NCBI GenBank assembly: GCA_038227745.1
Contig: JBBRPS010000215.1
Span: 1 to 13,241 of the forward strand
Direction of reading: 5' to 3'
Origin: DASPXY01 sp038227745
GTDB taxonomy: Bacteria > Planctomycetota > Planctomycetia > Gemmatales > Gemmataceae
Length of the DNA stretch: 13,241 nucleotides
The translations under genes were made by a program, and so were the position numbers. The notes beneath the pieces were generated by a model. It did no database searches. It saw only the letters and a list, made by a program, of their open reading frames with translations, and was not told the origin of the DNA. Below are positions 6,614 through 13,241 of this stretch, piece after piece; the first letter of the stretch is position 1; every line of letters starts with the position of its first letter.

Positions 6614-6708
6614 TCACCACAAGGCCCACCGCGGGCGTGCGCGCCGCCCTGGTCGAGCGCACCGAGGCCCGCGGTCAGGTCGCCGACCTGGAACGTCTCG
6701 TGGGCCAT
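6614..6708 (-). pseudogene. short gene start, probably a remnant of a longer gene
   Basis: An ATG at 6708 follows GGAGGA at a good distance and opens MAHETFQVGDLTAGLGALDQ, which looks like a genuine N-terminus. After about 20 residues the composition becomes unconvincing, and this frame runs on through the terminator at 6572-6602. A shift into another frame would give a stop at 6614-6616, just before that terminator. The simplest reading is a gene reduced by an internal deletion to its first codons and its 3' end. It could instead be a very small real gene. Confidence 0.4.
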
Positions 6709-6779
6709 GAAGTCCTCCGGGGTGGGAGCCGGCTTGCCGTTTCGCGCTGGCGCCGGCGCGCTAACCCGTCAGGGTGAGG

Positions 6780-7163
6780 TCACCCCGGGGGGAGAGTTGG
6801 GGCGGTGAAGGCGGCCTGGCACATCGGGCATTTCACCTCACGCCCCGCGAACTCCTCGGGGATGTTGACCTTCGCCGCGCAGCTGGGGCAGCGCGCGCGG
6901 GCCGCCTTGGACCGGGCGGTCTGGCGGATCATGTCGATGATCCCCAGGGCGAAGCCGCCGACCAGTAACCCCAAGCCGGTCCCCACGAGGCCACCGACGA
7001 ACCCTGGTCGTTGCATGGGGATCACCCCTGAGGCCGATAGGATGAGCCCCCAGAGCAATCCGAAGAGTCCGCCGCCGAAGAGGCAGAGCTGGAACAGGAG
7101 AGAGTCTGTCCGCCACACGCTGTCTTTAGTCCCGTCGCGCGGCGGTGTCGGGTCGCTGGCCAT
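6780..7163 (-). CDS. two-helix membrane protein with C-terminal zinc ribbon
   Basis: The 127-residue protein has two hydrophobic segments, about 21-46 and 54-78, followed by a zinc ribbon with C92, C95, C112 and C115. The ribbon (RCPSCAAKVNIPEEFAGREV then KCPMC) has the same C-x2-C-x16-C-x2-C spacing as the first ribbon of the gene at 201-2057, but sits at the other end of the protein. Both termini probably face the cytoplasm. The ATG at 7163 is chosen because GAGGGA lies 6 bases upstream and a good promoter (7226-7254) lies above it. The same frame is open to 7415, but that stretch contains the promoter and has poor coding character. No known function; the family is typical of planctomycetes. 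Confidence 0.75.
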   Translation of the reverse strand: MASDPTPPRDGTKDSVWRTDSLLFQLCLFGGGLFGLLWGLILSASGVIPMQRPGFVGGLVGTGLGLLVGGFALGIIDMIRQTARSKAARARCPSCAAKVNIPEEFAGREVKCPMCQAAFTAPTLPPG

Positions 7164-7225
7164 CGGAAGTCCCTCAGGAGTGCTGCCGGCGCCCGTCCCC
7201 AAGGGTCCGGCGGTCGGCGTGTTGG

Positions 7226-7254
7226 ATCCTAACCCGCCCGGGCGGCGCTGACAA
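7226..7254 (-). promoter_or_regulatory. putative sigma70-like promoter of the 7163 gene
   Basis: On the minus strand TTGTCA (7249-7254) and TAGGAT (7226-7231) are 17 bases apart, the ideal spacing. The -10 box is identical to the one proposed for ispG. A start near 7219 gives a leader of about 55 bases. Confidence 0.55.
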
Positions 7255-7350
7255 ACAAAAACCCGCCACCGCGGGGTCGCGGGCGCCGGTGGAACACGGT
7301 TTGCAAGTTTGACGAGCGCGGGCGGGTTGAATCGTACATCTCCGTACACT

Positions 7351-7356
7351 GGAGGA
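7351..7356 (+). promoter_or_regulatory. Shine-Dalgarno fixing a GTG start
   Basis: GGAGGA lies 6 bases before the GTG at 7363. The frame is also open from a TTG at 7309, which has no ribosome site and adds residues unrelated to the repeats. Confidence 0.75.
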
Positions 7357-7362
7357 CGAATC

Positions 7363-7743
7363 GTGACCAACCTGAAATTGCGGCAACTCATGGAGAACAT
7401 CCTCGCCAACGGCAAGGTCGAGGGCCAGGAGCTCGAAGTGCTCCGCAGTGAGCTCTACGCCGACGGCAAGATCGACCGGCAGGAGGCGGACTTCCTCGTC
7501 GAGATGCACAAGCGCGTGCAGCGGGTCACGCCCGCGTTCGAGCACTTCTTCTACCAGGCCATCAAGGACCACATCCTGGCCGACGGCAAGATCACCGCGG
7601 AGGAGACGGCGTGGCTGCGGCAGATGCTCTACGCCGACGGCAAGATCGACGACCACGAGAAGAAGCTGCTGCACGAGCTCAAGGGCGAGGCGAAGAGCGT
7701 CAGTCCCGAGTTCGAGGCGCTGTGCAAGGAGTGCCTCAAGTAG
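7363..7743 (+). CDS. TerB-like protein made of two duplicated halves
   Basis: The 126-residue, soluble, helical protein contains four copies of an (I/L)xA(D/N)GK(I/V)xxxE unit, at about 13-27, 31-45, 71-85 and 89-103. Copies 1-2 and 3-4 are each 18 residues apart, and the two halves (about 13-62 and 71-120) align along their whole length, so it arose by duplication. The ADGKI...E pattern is that of TerB-like (tellurite-resistance) domains, in which acidic residues can bind divalent metal. It also resembles half of an EF-hand loop. No other ter genes are nearby, so tellurite resistance should not be assumed. The GTG start is set by the ribosome site at 7351. A hairpin at 7752-7780 follows the stop codon. 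Confidence 0.75.
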   Translation: MTNLKLRQLMENILANGKVEGQELEVLRSELYADGKIDRQEADFLVEMHKRVQRVTPAFEHFFYQAIKDHILADGKITAEETAWLRQMLYADGKIDDHEKKLLHELKGEAKSVSPEFEALCKECLK

Positions 7744-7751
7744 GCGCTCGG

Positions 7752-7780
7752 CGAGCGGCGGGCTTTACGTCCGCCGCTCG
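7752..7780 (+). terminator. hairpin after the TerB-like gene
   Basis: The arms 7752-7761 and 7771-7780 (CGAGCGGCGG and its complement) pair perfectly over 10 bases with a 9-base loop, starting 9 bases after the stop codon. There is no U-tract directly after it. Confidence 0.55.
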
Positions 7781-7801
7781 TCCGAAATCCACCCCCTTTG
7801 A

Positions 7802-7828
7802 TTGACACCCGTTCGACCCGCGGTAGAC
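7802..7828 (+). promoter_or_regulatory. putative promoter of the kinase gene
   Basis: A perfect TTGACA (7802-7807) is followed by TAGACT (7823-7828). The 15-base spacer is shorter than usual. A start near 7835 would leave a leader of about 55 bases before the ATG at 7890. Confidence 0.4.
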
Positions 7829-7889
7829 TGACGGTTGTTTCTCCCTCACGATCCTGTGCTCCGCAGCGGTGGCTGTTCACGGTGCGACG

Positions 7890-10056
7890 ATGCCGGCGAA
7901 CGGGGACGAGAGAACCGAATTCCAGCCGGGTGCCGGCGCCGAGGCGCAACCGCCACCCCCGCCGCCCCCCGCGCCGGCCGACGAGCACACCGAGTTCCAG
8001 CCCGACACCGCGCCCGGCACCGACCGCCCCAGCCCGCCGACCGCCGAGGAGGGCACCGTCCTGCAGCCGGACGACCCGCCCCGGGAAGCCGCCCCCCAAC
8101 CGCCCGACCCCGCCGCCGACCGGACCGAGCGCACCCCGCACCAGGCCCCCCCCGACCCTTCCCAGCCTCGGACCGTCCGCCAGGTGGCCGGCGACCGCAC
8201 CGAATCGCAGCCCGCCACGGACGTCGCTGCCGCACGGCCCGTGCCGCGCCGCGTGCCCGGCTACACCCTCCTCCAGCCCCTGGGCACCGGCACCTATGGC
8301 GAGGTGTGGCTGGCCGAGGAGGAGCGCACCGGCATCCGCGTCGCCATCAAGTTCCTGGCGCACGGCACCGGCCTGGAGTGGCAGCTCATCCAGGCCGAGG
8401 TCAAGCAACTCGCCCTACTACGTGATGGCCTACGCCGACCAGGGCTCGCTGGCGAAGCGCCTGGAGAAGGGGCCGCTGCCGCTGCCCGAGGCGCTGGCGC
8501 TCTTCCGCCAGCTCGCCGAGGCGCTGGCCTACGTCCACGCCAAGGGCGTGCGCCACTGCGACCTCAAGCCGGGCAACATCCTCCTCAACGCCCGCCGGCG
8601 CGTGCTGATCGCCGACTTCGGCCAGGCCCACCTGTCCGGCGACGTCGCGCCGGCCCTCGGCACGTTCTTCTACATGGCCCCCGAGCAGGCCGACCTGGGC
8701 CGGCAGATCCCCGACACGCGCTGGGACGTCTACGCCCTGGGCGCCATCTTCCACGCCATGCTCACCGGCCACCCGCCGCGCGAGAGCCCCGAGGCGCGCG
8801 CCGAGCTGGCGGCGACGACGAACCTGCCCGAGCGGCTGCGCCGCTACCGCGCCTGCGTGGAGAGGGCGCCGCGGCCCGGCGAGCACCGCCACGTCCCCGG
8901 CATGGACCGCCGCCTTGCCGACATCCTCGACCGCTGCCTGGAGGTCGATCCGGGCGAGCGCCTCCACGACGCCGGCGCCGTGCTCGCCGCCCTGGCGCGG
9001 CGCGAGCGGCAGCACCGCCAGCGGCCGCTGCTGGCCTTCGCCTTCACCGCCCAGGTGCTGCTGTTCCTCACGCTGGGGGCCGCCGCCGTGTGGGCGGCCG
9101 GCGATGCCGTCGCCCGCTCCCAGGCGGCCGTGACCGAGCAGGTGCTGGAGAGCGATCGCGTGGCCGCGTCCGTGGTCGCCAACGGCCTGGAGCGCGAGAT
9201 GCTGATGCGCAGGACGCTCCTGGAGCAGTTCGCCGCCGAGAAGGACCTGGCCGACGCCATCGCGGCCCACGACCTGCACCGCCTCAAGCGCCTGATGAAG
9301 CGCTTCAACAGCGTCCGTTCGCCACAGGTGATGAGCTGGGTGGTGACCGACGCGAAGGGAAATCTGCTCGAGCTGGACCTGAACATCAAGCTGCCGGAGG
9401 GAACGGTGACCTCCGGGAACTTCGCGTGGCGCGACTGGTTCAACGGCAAGGGCGACCACCTCGACCGCAAGGGAAAGGAGTTCGCGCCGATCCGCCGCAC
9501 ACACATCTCGCAGCCGTTCGTCCGCCGCTTCTCGCACGAGATGGGCATCGGCATTTCGACGCCGGTGGTCGAGCCGGGCAAGCCGGACCAGGTGATCGGC
9601 GTGCTGTACACGCCGATCCTGCTGCGCGACGTCCACAGCTGGCTGGACCGGGTGAAGATCCGCGATGGCCTGGCGGTGCTGGTGGACCGGCACGGCCACT
9701 GCCTGCGGCACCGCGACGAGGAGCAGATCATGCCGACGCGCGACCAGAACCCGCCGAAGTTCTCGTCGCCGGTGTTCGCGGACGCGCTGCGCGCGGAGGG
9801 CGGCAATGCGGATTACGTCGATCCGGTGGATGGGCGGACTTACCTGGTGGGATACGCGCCGCTGCCGGAGCTCGGCTGGGCGGCCCTGGTGCAGCACGAG
9901 CGCACGGCGGCGCTGAGGCCGATCGACGATTTGAAGACGCAGATGATCGTCTTCGGCGTGGTGCTGCTGGTGGGAGTGCCGCTGCTGCTGTCGGCGCTGT
10001 GGGGCTGGCTGATCTGGACGCTGCGCCGCAAGGATCGCATCACGCAGGAGGGGTGA
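7890..10056 (+). pseudogene. Ser/Thr protein kinase with Cache-like sensor, broken by a deletion/frameshift
   Basis: From the ATG at 7890 one frame gives a Pro-rich tail (1-120) with repeated T-E-x-Q-P motifs, then a kinase N-lobe: GTGTYGEV (132-139), VAIK with K154, and helix-C E170. At about 8413 the kinase jumps to another frame, PYYVMAYADQGSL, and continues for 547 residues to the stop at 10056. This part has HCDLKPGN (Asp codon 8560-8562), DFG (8614-8622), GTFFYMAPEQ and WDVYALG. Helix C is normally about 30 residues from the hinge YYVMAY; here only six or seven separate them, so 20-25 residues (beta-4/beta-5) are missing and the frame is lost. A membrane helix (about 9028-9099), an extracytoplasmic Cache/PDC-like sensor domain and a second helix (about 9943-10020) follow. 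As read, no active kinase is made. Base-level sequencing error could explain a frameshift but not the missing residues. Confidence 0.85.
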
Positions 10057-10092
10057 AGGACTACTACACCGCGGCAGAAATGAGTGACCGTT

Positions 10093-10156
10093 CGTTTAGC
10101 CGCGAGCCTCGGGCGAGCGCGGGACAGCGCGCTCGCCCGAGGCTCGCGGCTAAACG
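10093..10156. repeat. perfect 29-bp inverted repeat between convergent genes
   Basis: The arms 10093-10121 and 10128-10156 are exact reverse complements of 29 bases around a 6-base loop. It lies between the kinase stop (10056) and the bamA stop (10178-10180), so a hairpin forms on transcripts from either side. It has no U-tract. The nested GCGAGC/GCTCGC dyads are of the same kind as in the palindrome at 2153-2229, but the sequence differs, so it is another repeat family. Confidence 0.8.
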
Positions 10157-10177
10157 GGATTCGATCGTGGCCGCCCG

Positions 10178-12565
10178 TTAGCGGAACGCGCCGATGTAGA
10201 AGTTGAACACCTGCTGGCGGTCGCCCGGTCCGCTGACGATCGGGAAACCGAGGTCCAGGGCGATCGGCACCGGGCCGAGCATCGGCAGCGTGATCCGCAG
10301 GCCCACGCCGGCCGAGACGCGGTAGTCGTGGAGGCTCACGTCCCGCTCCACCGTGCCCGTGTCCAGGAACGCCACCACGTACAGCTGGTCGTTCGCCTTG
10401 ATCGGCACCTGGTACTCCAGGCTATTGAGGAACAGGAAGTCGCCGCCCACCTCGAAGCCGTTGACGTTCGGGCCGACGCCGCGGAACTGGAAACCGCGCA
10501 GGCTCCGGAAACCGCCGGCGTAGAAGCGCTCGTACACCGGCGTGTTCGACCCCGCGTACGCCACCTGACTCCGCGCCACCAGCACGTGCCGGCCGCTGCC
10601 GTCGGCCCGCTGGTACGTCGTGAAGTACTTCGTCGCCTCCGCGCTCAAGATCGGGAAGCTGTAGTCGCCCGTGAGGTACTCCGCCGACAGGTCGAGCAGG
10701 CTACCGTCCGTCGGCCGGATGAACGAGTCGCGGTCGTCGCGAATCACGCCGACGCGCGGGCCGACCAGGAGGTGGTTGCCCTGGACGTTCGTGATGTCCG
10801 GCGGCGCGAAGATGGACACGCCGGACACCTCCACGTTCTCCAGCCGCAGTCCCGCCGTCACGCTCCAGTAGCGGTTGAGCTGTTTGCCCAGCGTGACGCG
10901 GCCGCCCTCGCGGCGCTCGTTGTATTCGTTGTAGATGCGGTCGTAGTAGTACCCGCTGGTGCTGAAGCTGATCGGCTGGTCGAACAGGAACGGCTCGCGG
11001 AACGAGACCGTGTAGCGCTGCAGCTGCGTGCCGGGCACCGCCTCCGCCCGGAACTCCTGGCCGGCCCCGCGGAACGCCCGGCCGTTGAAGATGTCGTCCA
11101 GGCTGGTCGGCGGCCGCAGGATGTCGAAGTTCTTCTCGTTGAGCACCACGCTGCCGACCAGGCCGGCGTCCGAGTTCACGCCCAGGCCGAACATCAGGCT
11201 GCCCGTCGGCTGCTCGGTGACGATCACGTCGATGTCGCGGACCGGGTTGTCCGGGTCGTCCGACTCGCGGACGATCAAGGTCGGCTTCGTCCCCTTCTCC
11301 TGGTTGGTCTCGAAGATGCCCAGCCGGGCCAGGTCGCGCTCGCCCTGGCGCAGCAGCGGGTAGCTGAGCGTCTGGCCGGGGTAGAGCTGCAGCACGCGGC
11401 GGATGACGCGGTCCTTGGTGACCGTGTTGCCGGTGATGTTGATCGTGCCCACCTGGGCCTGCCCGCGCTCGAACACCTCGTACTGGATGCGCACTACCCC
11501 CGGCTCCTTGTCCTTGTCGGCGAAGAACAATTTCTTGTCGGTCACGATGCCGTAGCCGCGGAAACCGTACAGGTCGGTGATGTTCTTCAGGTCGCCGTCG
11601 ATGGCGGGCTCGCTGTAGATGTCGTCCTTCTTGACCCGGAGGATACTGGTAACCAGGTCGCGGCTAAGGGCCTTGGGGCCTTCGAGCGTGACGTCCTGGA
11701 CGCGGTAGCGCAGGCCCTCGTGGATGTGGAAGGTGACGTCCACGGAGCGCAGGTCATCGTTGACGGTCACCTCACGCGTGACGCAGACGTCGAGGTAGCC
11801 GTTCCCCTTGTAATACTCCTCAAGCTTGAAGGCGTCGTGTTCGACCATGGGGGGGTTGTACTCGCCCATGAAGCCCAGGCCGAGGAGCATCTGGCGGCTG
11901 TCGATCTGCGTCCGGAGGCGCGCGGTGGTGGCCAGATGGTCGTTGCCGGTGAAGGAGATCTTGCGGATCTTGACGGCCGCCCCCTCGGTGATGTTGAAGA
12001 CGACGCGCGTGTCGCCGGGGTTCTTGCCCTCTTCGAGGTAGACGCTGGCGAACAGGCGGCCCTTCTTGCGGTAGTAGTCCTGGATCTCGAAGCAGGCGCG
12101 GAGGTTCTGCGACGGGTTCAGGGGGGCGCCCTTCTTCACGCCGGTGATCTGGTCCAGCTCTTCGGGTTTGACGTGGTTGGCGTTCTTGTAGACCACCTCG
12201 CGGACGACGCTGGGGTGCTCCTCGACGATGAAGTGGACGATGACGCGGCCGTCCGGCGTGCTCTGCGGGTGGACGCGGAAGGTGCGGAACCATTTCGTCT
12301 CGGCCAGGCGGTTGAGGTCGTCCTGGACCGTGACGGGGTTGTATTCGCGGCCCGCATGCGTCCGGAGGCGGTTCTTGACCTCCTCCGGCGAGATGGTCCG
12401 GCAGCCGTGGACGACCACGTCGGCGACCTGGACCTGCTCCTGGGGCGCCTGGGCCCGCGCGGTGTGCGCCAGGACCGCCGCGGCCATGAGCAGCCCCCCC
12501 AGCACGAGGAGCTTGCGCCAGGCCGGCGGAGGAACCTTCCCGGTGACGTTCTCCGTCCCTTTCAT
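10178..12565 (-). CDS. bamA: outer-membrane protein assembly factor BamA
   Basis: BamA is the Omp85 channel that folds beta-barrel proteins into the outer membrane. The 795-residue protein has a signal peptide (about 16-40, a Leu/Ala-rich core ending AHTARAQA). Five POTRA domains follow at about 46-115, 119-195, 197-284, 288-367 and 370-451, then a barrel from about 455 to the end. Family signs are TGN in POTRA5 (378-380), RDDRDSFIRPTDG (609-621), and RFYAGGFRSLRGF (680-692) holding the conserved LRGF of the lumen-facing loop. The length matches Gram-negative BamA. The last residues, FNFYIGAFR, end in Arg where most barrel proteins end in Phe or Trp. Its own promoter lies at 12617-12645. No skp/ompH or lpx genes adjoin it in this window, unlike the proteobacterial arrangement. 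The gene is intact. Confidence 0.95.
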   Translation of the reverse strand: MKGTENVTGKVPPPAWRKLLVLGGLLMAAAVLAHTARAQAPQEQVQVADVVVHGCRTISPEEVKNRLRTHAGREYNPVTVQDDLNRLAETKWFRTFRVHPQSTPDGRVIVHFIVEEHPSVVREVVYKNANHVKPEELDQITGVKKGAPLNPSQNLRACFEIQDYYRKKGRLFASVYLEEGKNPGDTRVVFNITEGAAVKIRKISFTGNDHLATTARLRTQIDSRQMLLGLGFMGEYNPPMVEHDAFKLEEYYKGNGYLDVCVTREVTVNDDLRSVDVTFHIHEGLRYRVQDVTLEGPKALSRDLVTSILRVKKDDIYSEPAIDGDLKNITDLYGFRGYGIVTDKKLFFADKDKEPGVVRIQYEVFERGQAQVGTINITGNTVTKDRVIRRVLQLYPGQTLSYPLLRQGERDLARLGIFETNQEKGTKPTLIVRESDDPDNPVRDIDVIVTEQPTGSLMFGLGVNSDAGLVGSVVLNEKNFDILRPPTSLDDIFNGRAFRGAGQEFRAEAVPGTQLQRYTVSFREPFLFDQPISFSTSGYYYDRIYNEYNERREGGRVTLGKQLNRYWSVTAGLRLENVEVSGVSIFAPPDITNVQGNHLLVGPRVGVIRDDRDSFIRPTDGSLLDLSAEYLTGDYSFPILSAEATKYFTTYQRADGSGRHVLVARSQVAYAGSNTPVYERFYAGGFRSLRGFQFRGVGPNVNGFEVGGDFLFLNSLEYQVPIKANDQLYVVAFLDTGTVERDVSLHDYRVSAGVGLRITLPMLGPVPIALDLGFPIVSGPGDRQQVFNFYIGAFR

Positions 12566-12616
12566 TGGCTCTACCCTCGGAGCGGACTGTCGATGGCTTG
12601 CGAGTAGGGAGGGAGA

Positions 12617-12645
12617 GCGATAGCGGAAGGGACCTCCGCAGTCAA
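12617..12645 (-). promoter_or_regulatory. putative sigma70-like promoter of bamA
   Basis: On the minus strand TTGACT (12640-12645) and TATCGC (12617-12622) are 17 bases apart. A start near 12610 gives a leader of about 45 bases, so bamA need not depend on the rhodanese promoter. Confidence 0.45.
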
Positions 12646-12663
12646 GAGCAACCGGAAGCTTTG

Positions 12664-12691
12664 AAGCCCACGGGTGGCAACCCGTGGGCTT
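12664..12691 (-). terminator. hairpin after the rhodanese gene
   Basis: The arms 12664-12675 and 12680-12691 pair over 12 bases with a GGCA/TGCC loop. The hairpin starts 10 bases past the rhodanese stop and lies just upstream of the bamA promoter, so it would isolate the two genes. It has no U-tract. Confidence 0.6.
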
Positions 12692-12701
12692 TGCCGGTCC
12701 C

Positions 12702-13079
12702 CTACTCCCTTGTCATCGGGTAGCCCTTCTCGCGCCAGCCGCGGACGCCGCCGTCCATCGAGGCCACGTTCGTGTAGCCCATCTTGCGCAGGTTGTCGGC
12801 GGCCAGGGCGGAGCGGAAACCGCCGCCACAGTACAGGACGATCGGCGCCGCTGTGTCGGGGATCTTCTGCTCGACGTCGCGCTCGATCACGCCCTTGCCG
12901 AGGTGGAGCGCCCCGGGAAGGTGGTCCTTCGCCCACTCGCCGTCCTCGCGGACGTCCACGAGATGGAACCCCTCGCGGCGGTCGAGCATCGCCTTGACGC
13001 CATCGACGGTCACCTCGCGGACGTTCTTCTTCGCCGCCTCGACGATCTCGAGGAAGCGCGGGGAGTGCTGGTGTGCCAT
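12702..13079 (-). CDS. single-domain rhodanese-like sulfurtransferase
   Basis: The 125-residue protein is one rhodanese domain, which moves sulfane sulfur by a cysteine persulfide. The entry motif is HLVDVREDGEWAKDHLPGA (39-57). The active-site loop CGGGFRS begins with the catalytic C84 (84-90), and the C-terminal signature reads ASMDGGVRGWREKGYP (106-121). The six-residue loop after C84 matches sulfurtransferases rather than the seven-residue loop of Cdc25-type phosphatases. There is no signal peptide, so it is cytoplasmic. The ATG at 13079 follows GGAGGG at about 8 bases. The natural sulfur donor and acceptor are unknown, and no sulfur or molybdopterin genes adjoin it. A hairpin separates it from bamA. 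Confidence 0.9.
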   Translation of the reverse strand: MAHQHSPRFLEIVEAAKKNVREVTVDGVKAMLDRREGFHLVDVREDGEWAKDHLPGALHLGKGVIERDVEQKIPDTAAPIVLYCGGGFRSALAADNLRKMGYTNVASMDGGVRGWREKGYPMTRE

Positions 13080-13241
13080 AAGTTGTCCCTCCGGAAAGTC
13101 GCGATTCGCCCGCCCGCGGTAAGGCGGGCCACCCCGACCATTGTAGGGTCCGGGGCCGTGGGGGAGGGATCCAAACCAGACGGGGGCCTGTATCGATTGG
13201 GATCAATTACCACAGCCCCGGAACCGGTGGCGGTGCGCGCG

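Noticed and set aside
6501..6662. N-terminal extension of the glycine-zipper protein to 6662
   Set aside because: The extension would cross a U-tract terminator, and the internal ATG at 6500 has a proper ribosome site.
8431..10181. Continuation of the kinase N-terminal frame to 10181
   Set aside because: After about 8413 this frame is Arg/Pro/Gly-rich nonsense, while the kinase C-lobe and sensor lie in another frame.
10328..12607. 759-codon open frame opposite bamA
   Set aside because: It mirrors the codon pattern of bamA, has no motif or ribosome site, and bamA is certain.
13080..13241. A promoter or gene upstream of the rhodanese
   Set aside because: A minus-strand TACAAT at 13140-13145 resembles a -10 box, but no -35 box is spaced for it, and open frames here lack coding character.

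Overview
The window looks like chromosomal DNA of a planctomycete, most likely of the Gemmata group. It is GC-rich. It carries a membrane Ser/Thr kinase with the HCDLKPGNIL catalytic loop usual in that group, two membrane proteins with C-x2-C-x16-C-x2-C zinc ribbons, a Gram-negative-type BamA, and several long perfect palindromes between genes. The assignment is by protein and repeat style only; there is no rRNA or tRNA in the window.

Layout: 1-41 holds the last codons of a plus-strand gene. 201-2057 (-) encodes a two-zinc-ribbon, one-helix membrane protein with a large helical-repeat domain. 2230-3384 (-) is ispG of the MEP isoprenoid pathway. 3385-3624 is a divergent promoter region. 3625-4818 (+) is an AAA ATPase, and 5043-5699 (+) a small stand-alone RNA ligase behind a perfect Shine-Dalgarno. 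5700-6266 has no intact gene: it holds the frameshifted C-terminal relic of an MT-A70 adenine methyltransferase (about 5757-6067), then a purine/pyrimidine repeat block (6056-6169); I see nothing in 6170-6266. 6267-6500 (-) is a glycine-zipper membrane protein. 6572-6708 (-) is a short gene start, probably a remnant, with a true U-tract terminator. 6780-7163 (-) is a second zinc-ribbon membrane protein. 7363-7743 (+) is a duplicated TerB-like protein. 7890-10056 (+) is a Ser/Thr kinase with a Cache-type sensor, broken by a deletion and frameshift in the kinase N-lobe. 10178-12565 (-) is bamA, and 12702-13079 (-) a single-domain rhodanese. 13080-13241 holds only the upstream region of the rhodanese gene.

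Most genes look independently transcribed. Several minus-strand starts have recognisable sigma70-like boxes, and nearly every 3' end carries a strong hairpin. The housekeeping genes (ispG, bamA) are intact. The middle (about 3.6-10.1 kb) is accessory in character, with an ATPase/RNA ligase pair, a methylase relic, a likely remnant gene start and a broken kinase, which suggests local insertion and decay. No CRISPR array, insertion sequence or transposase was seen.
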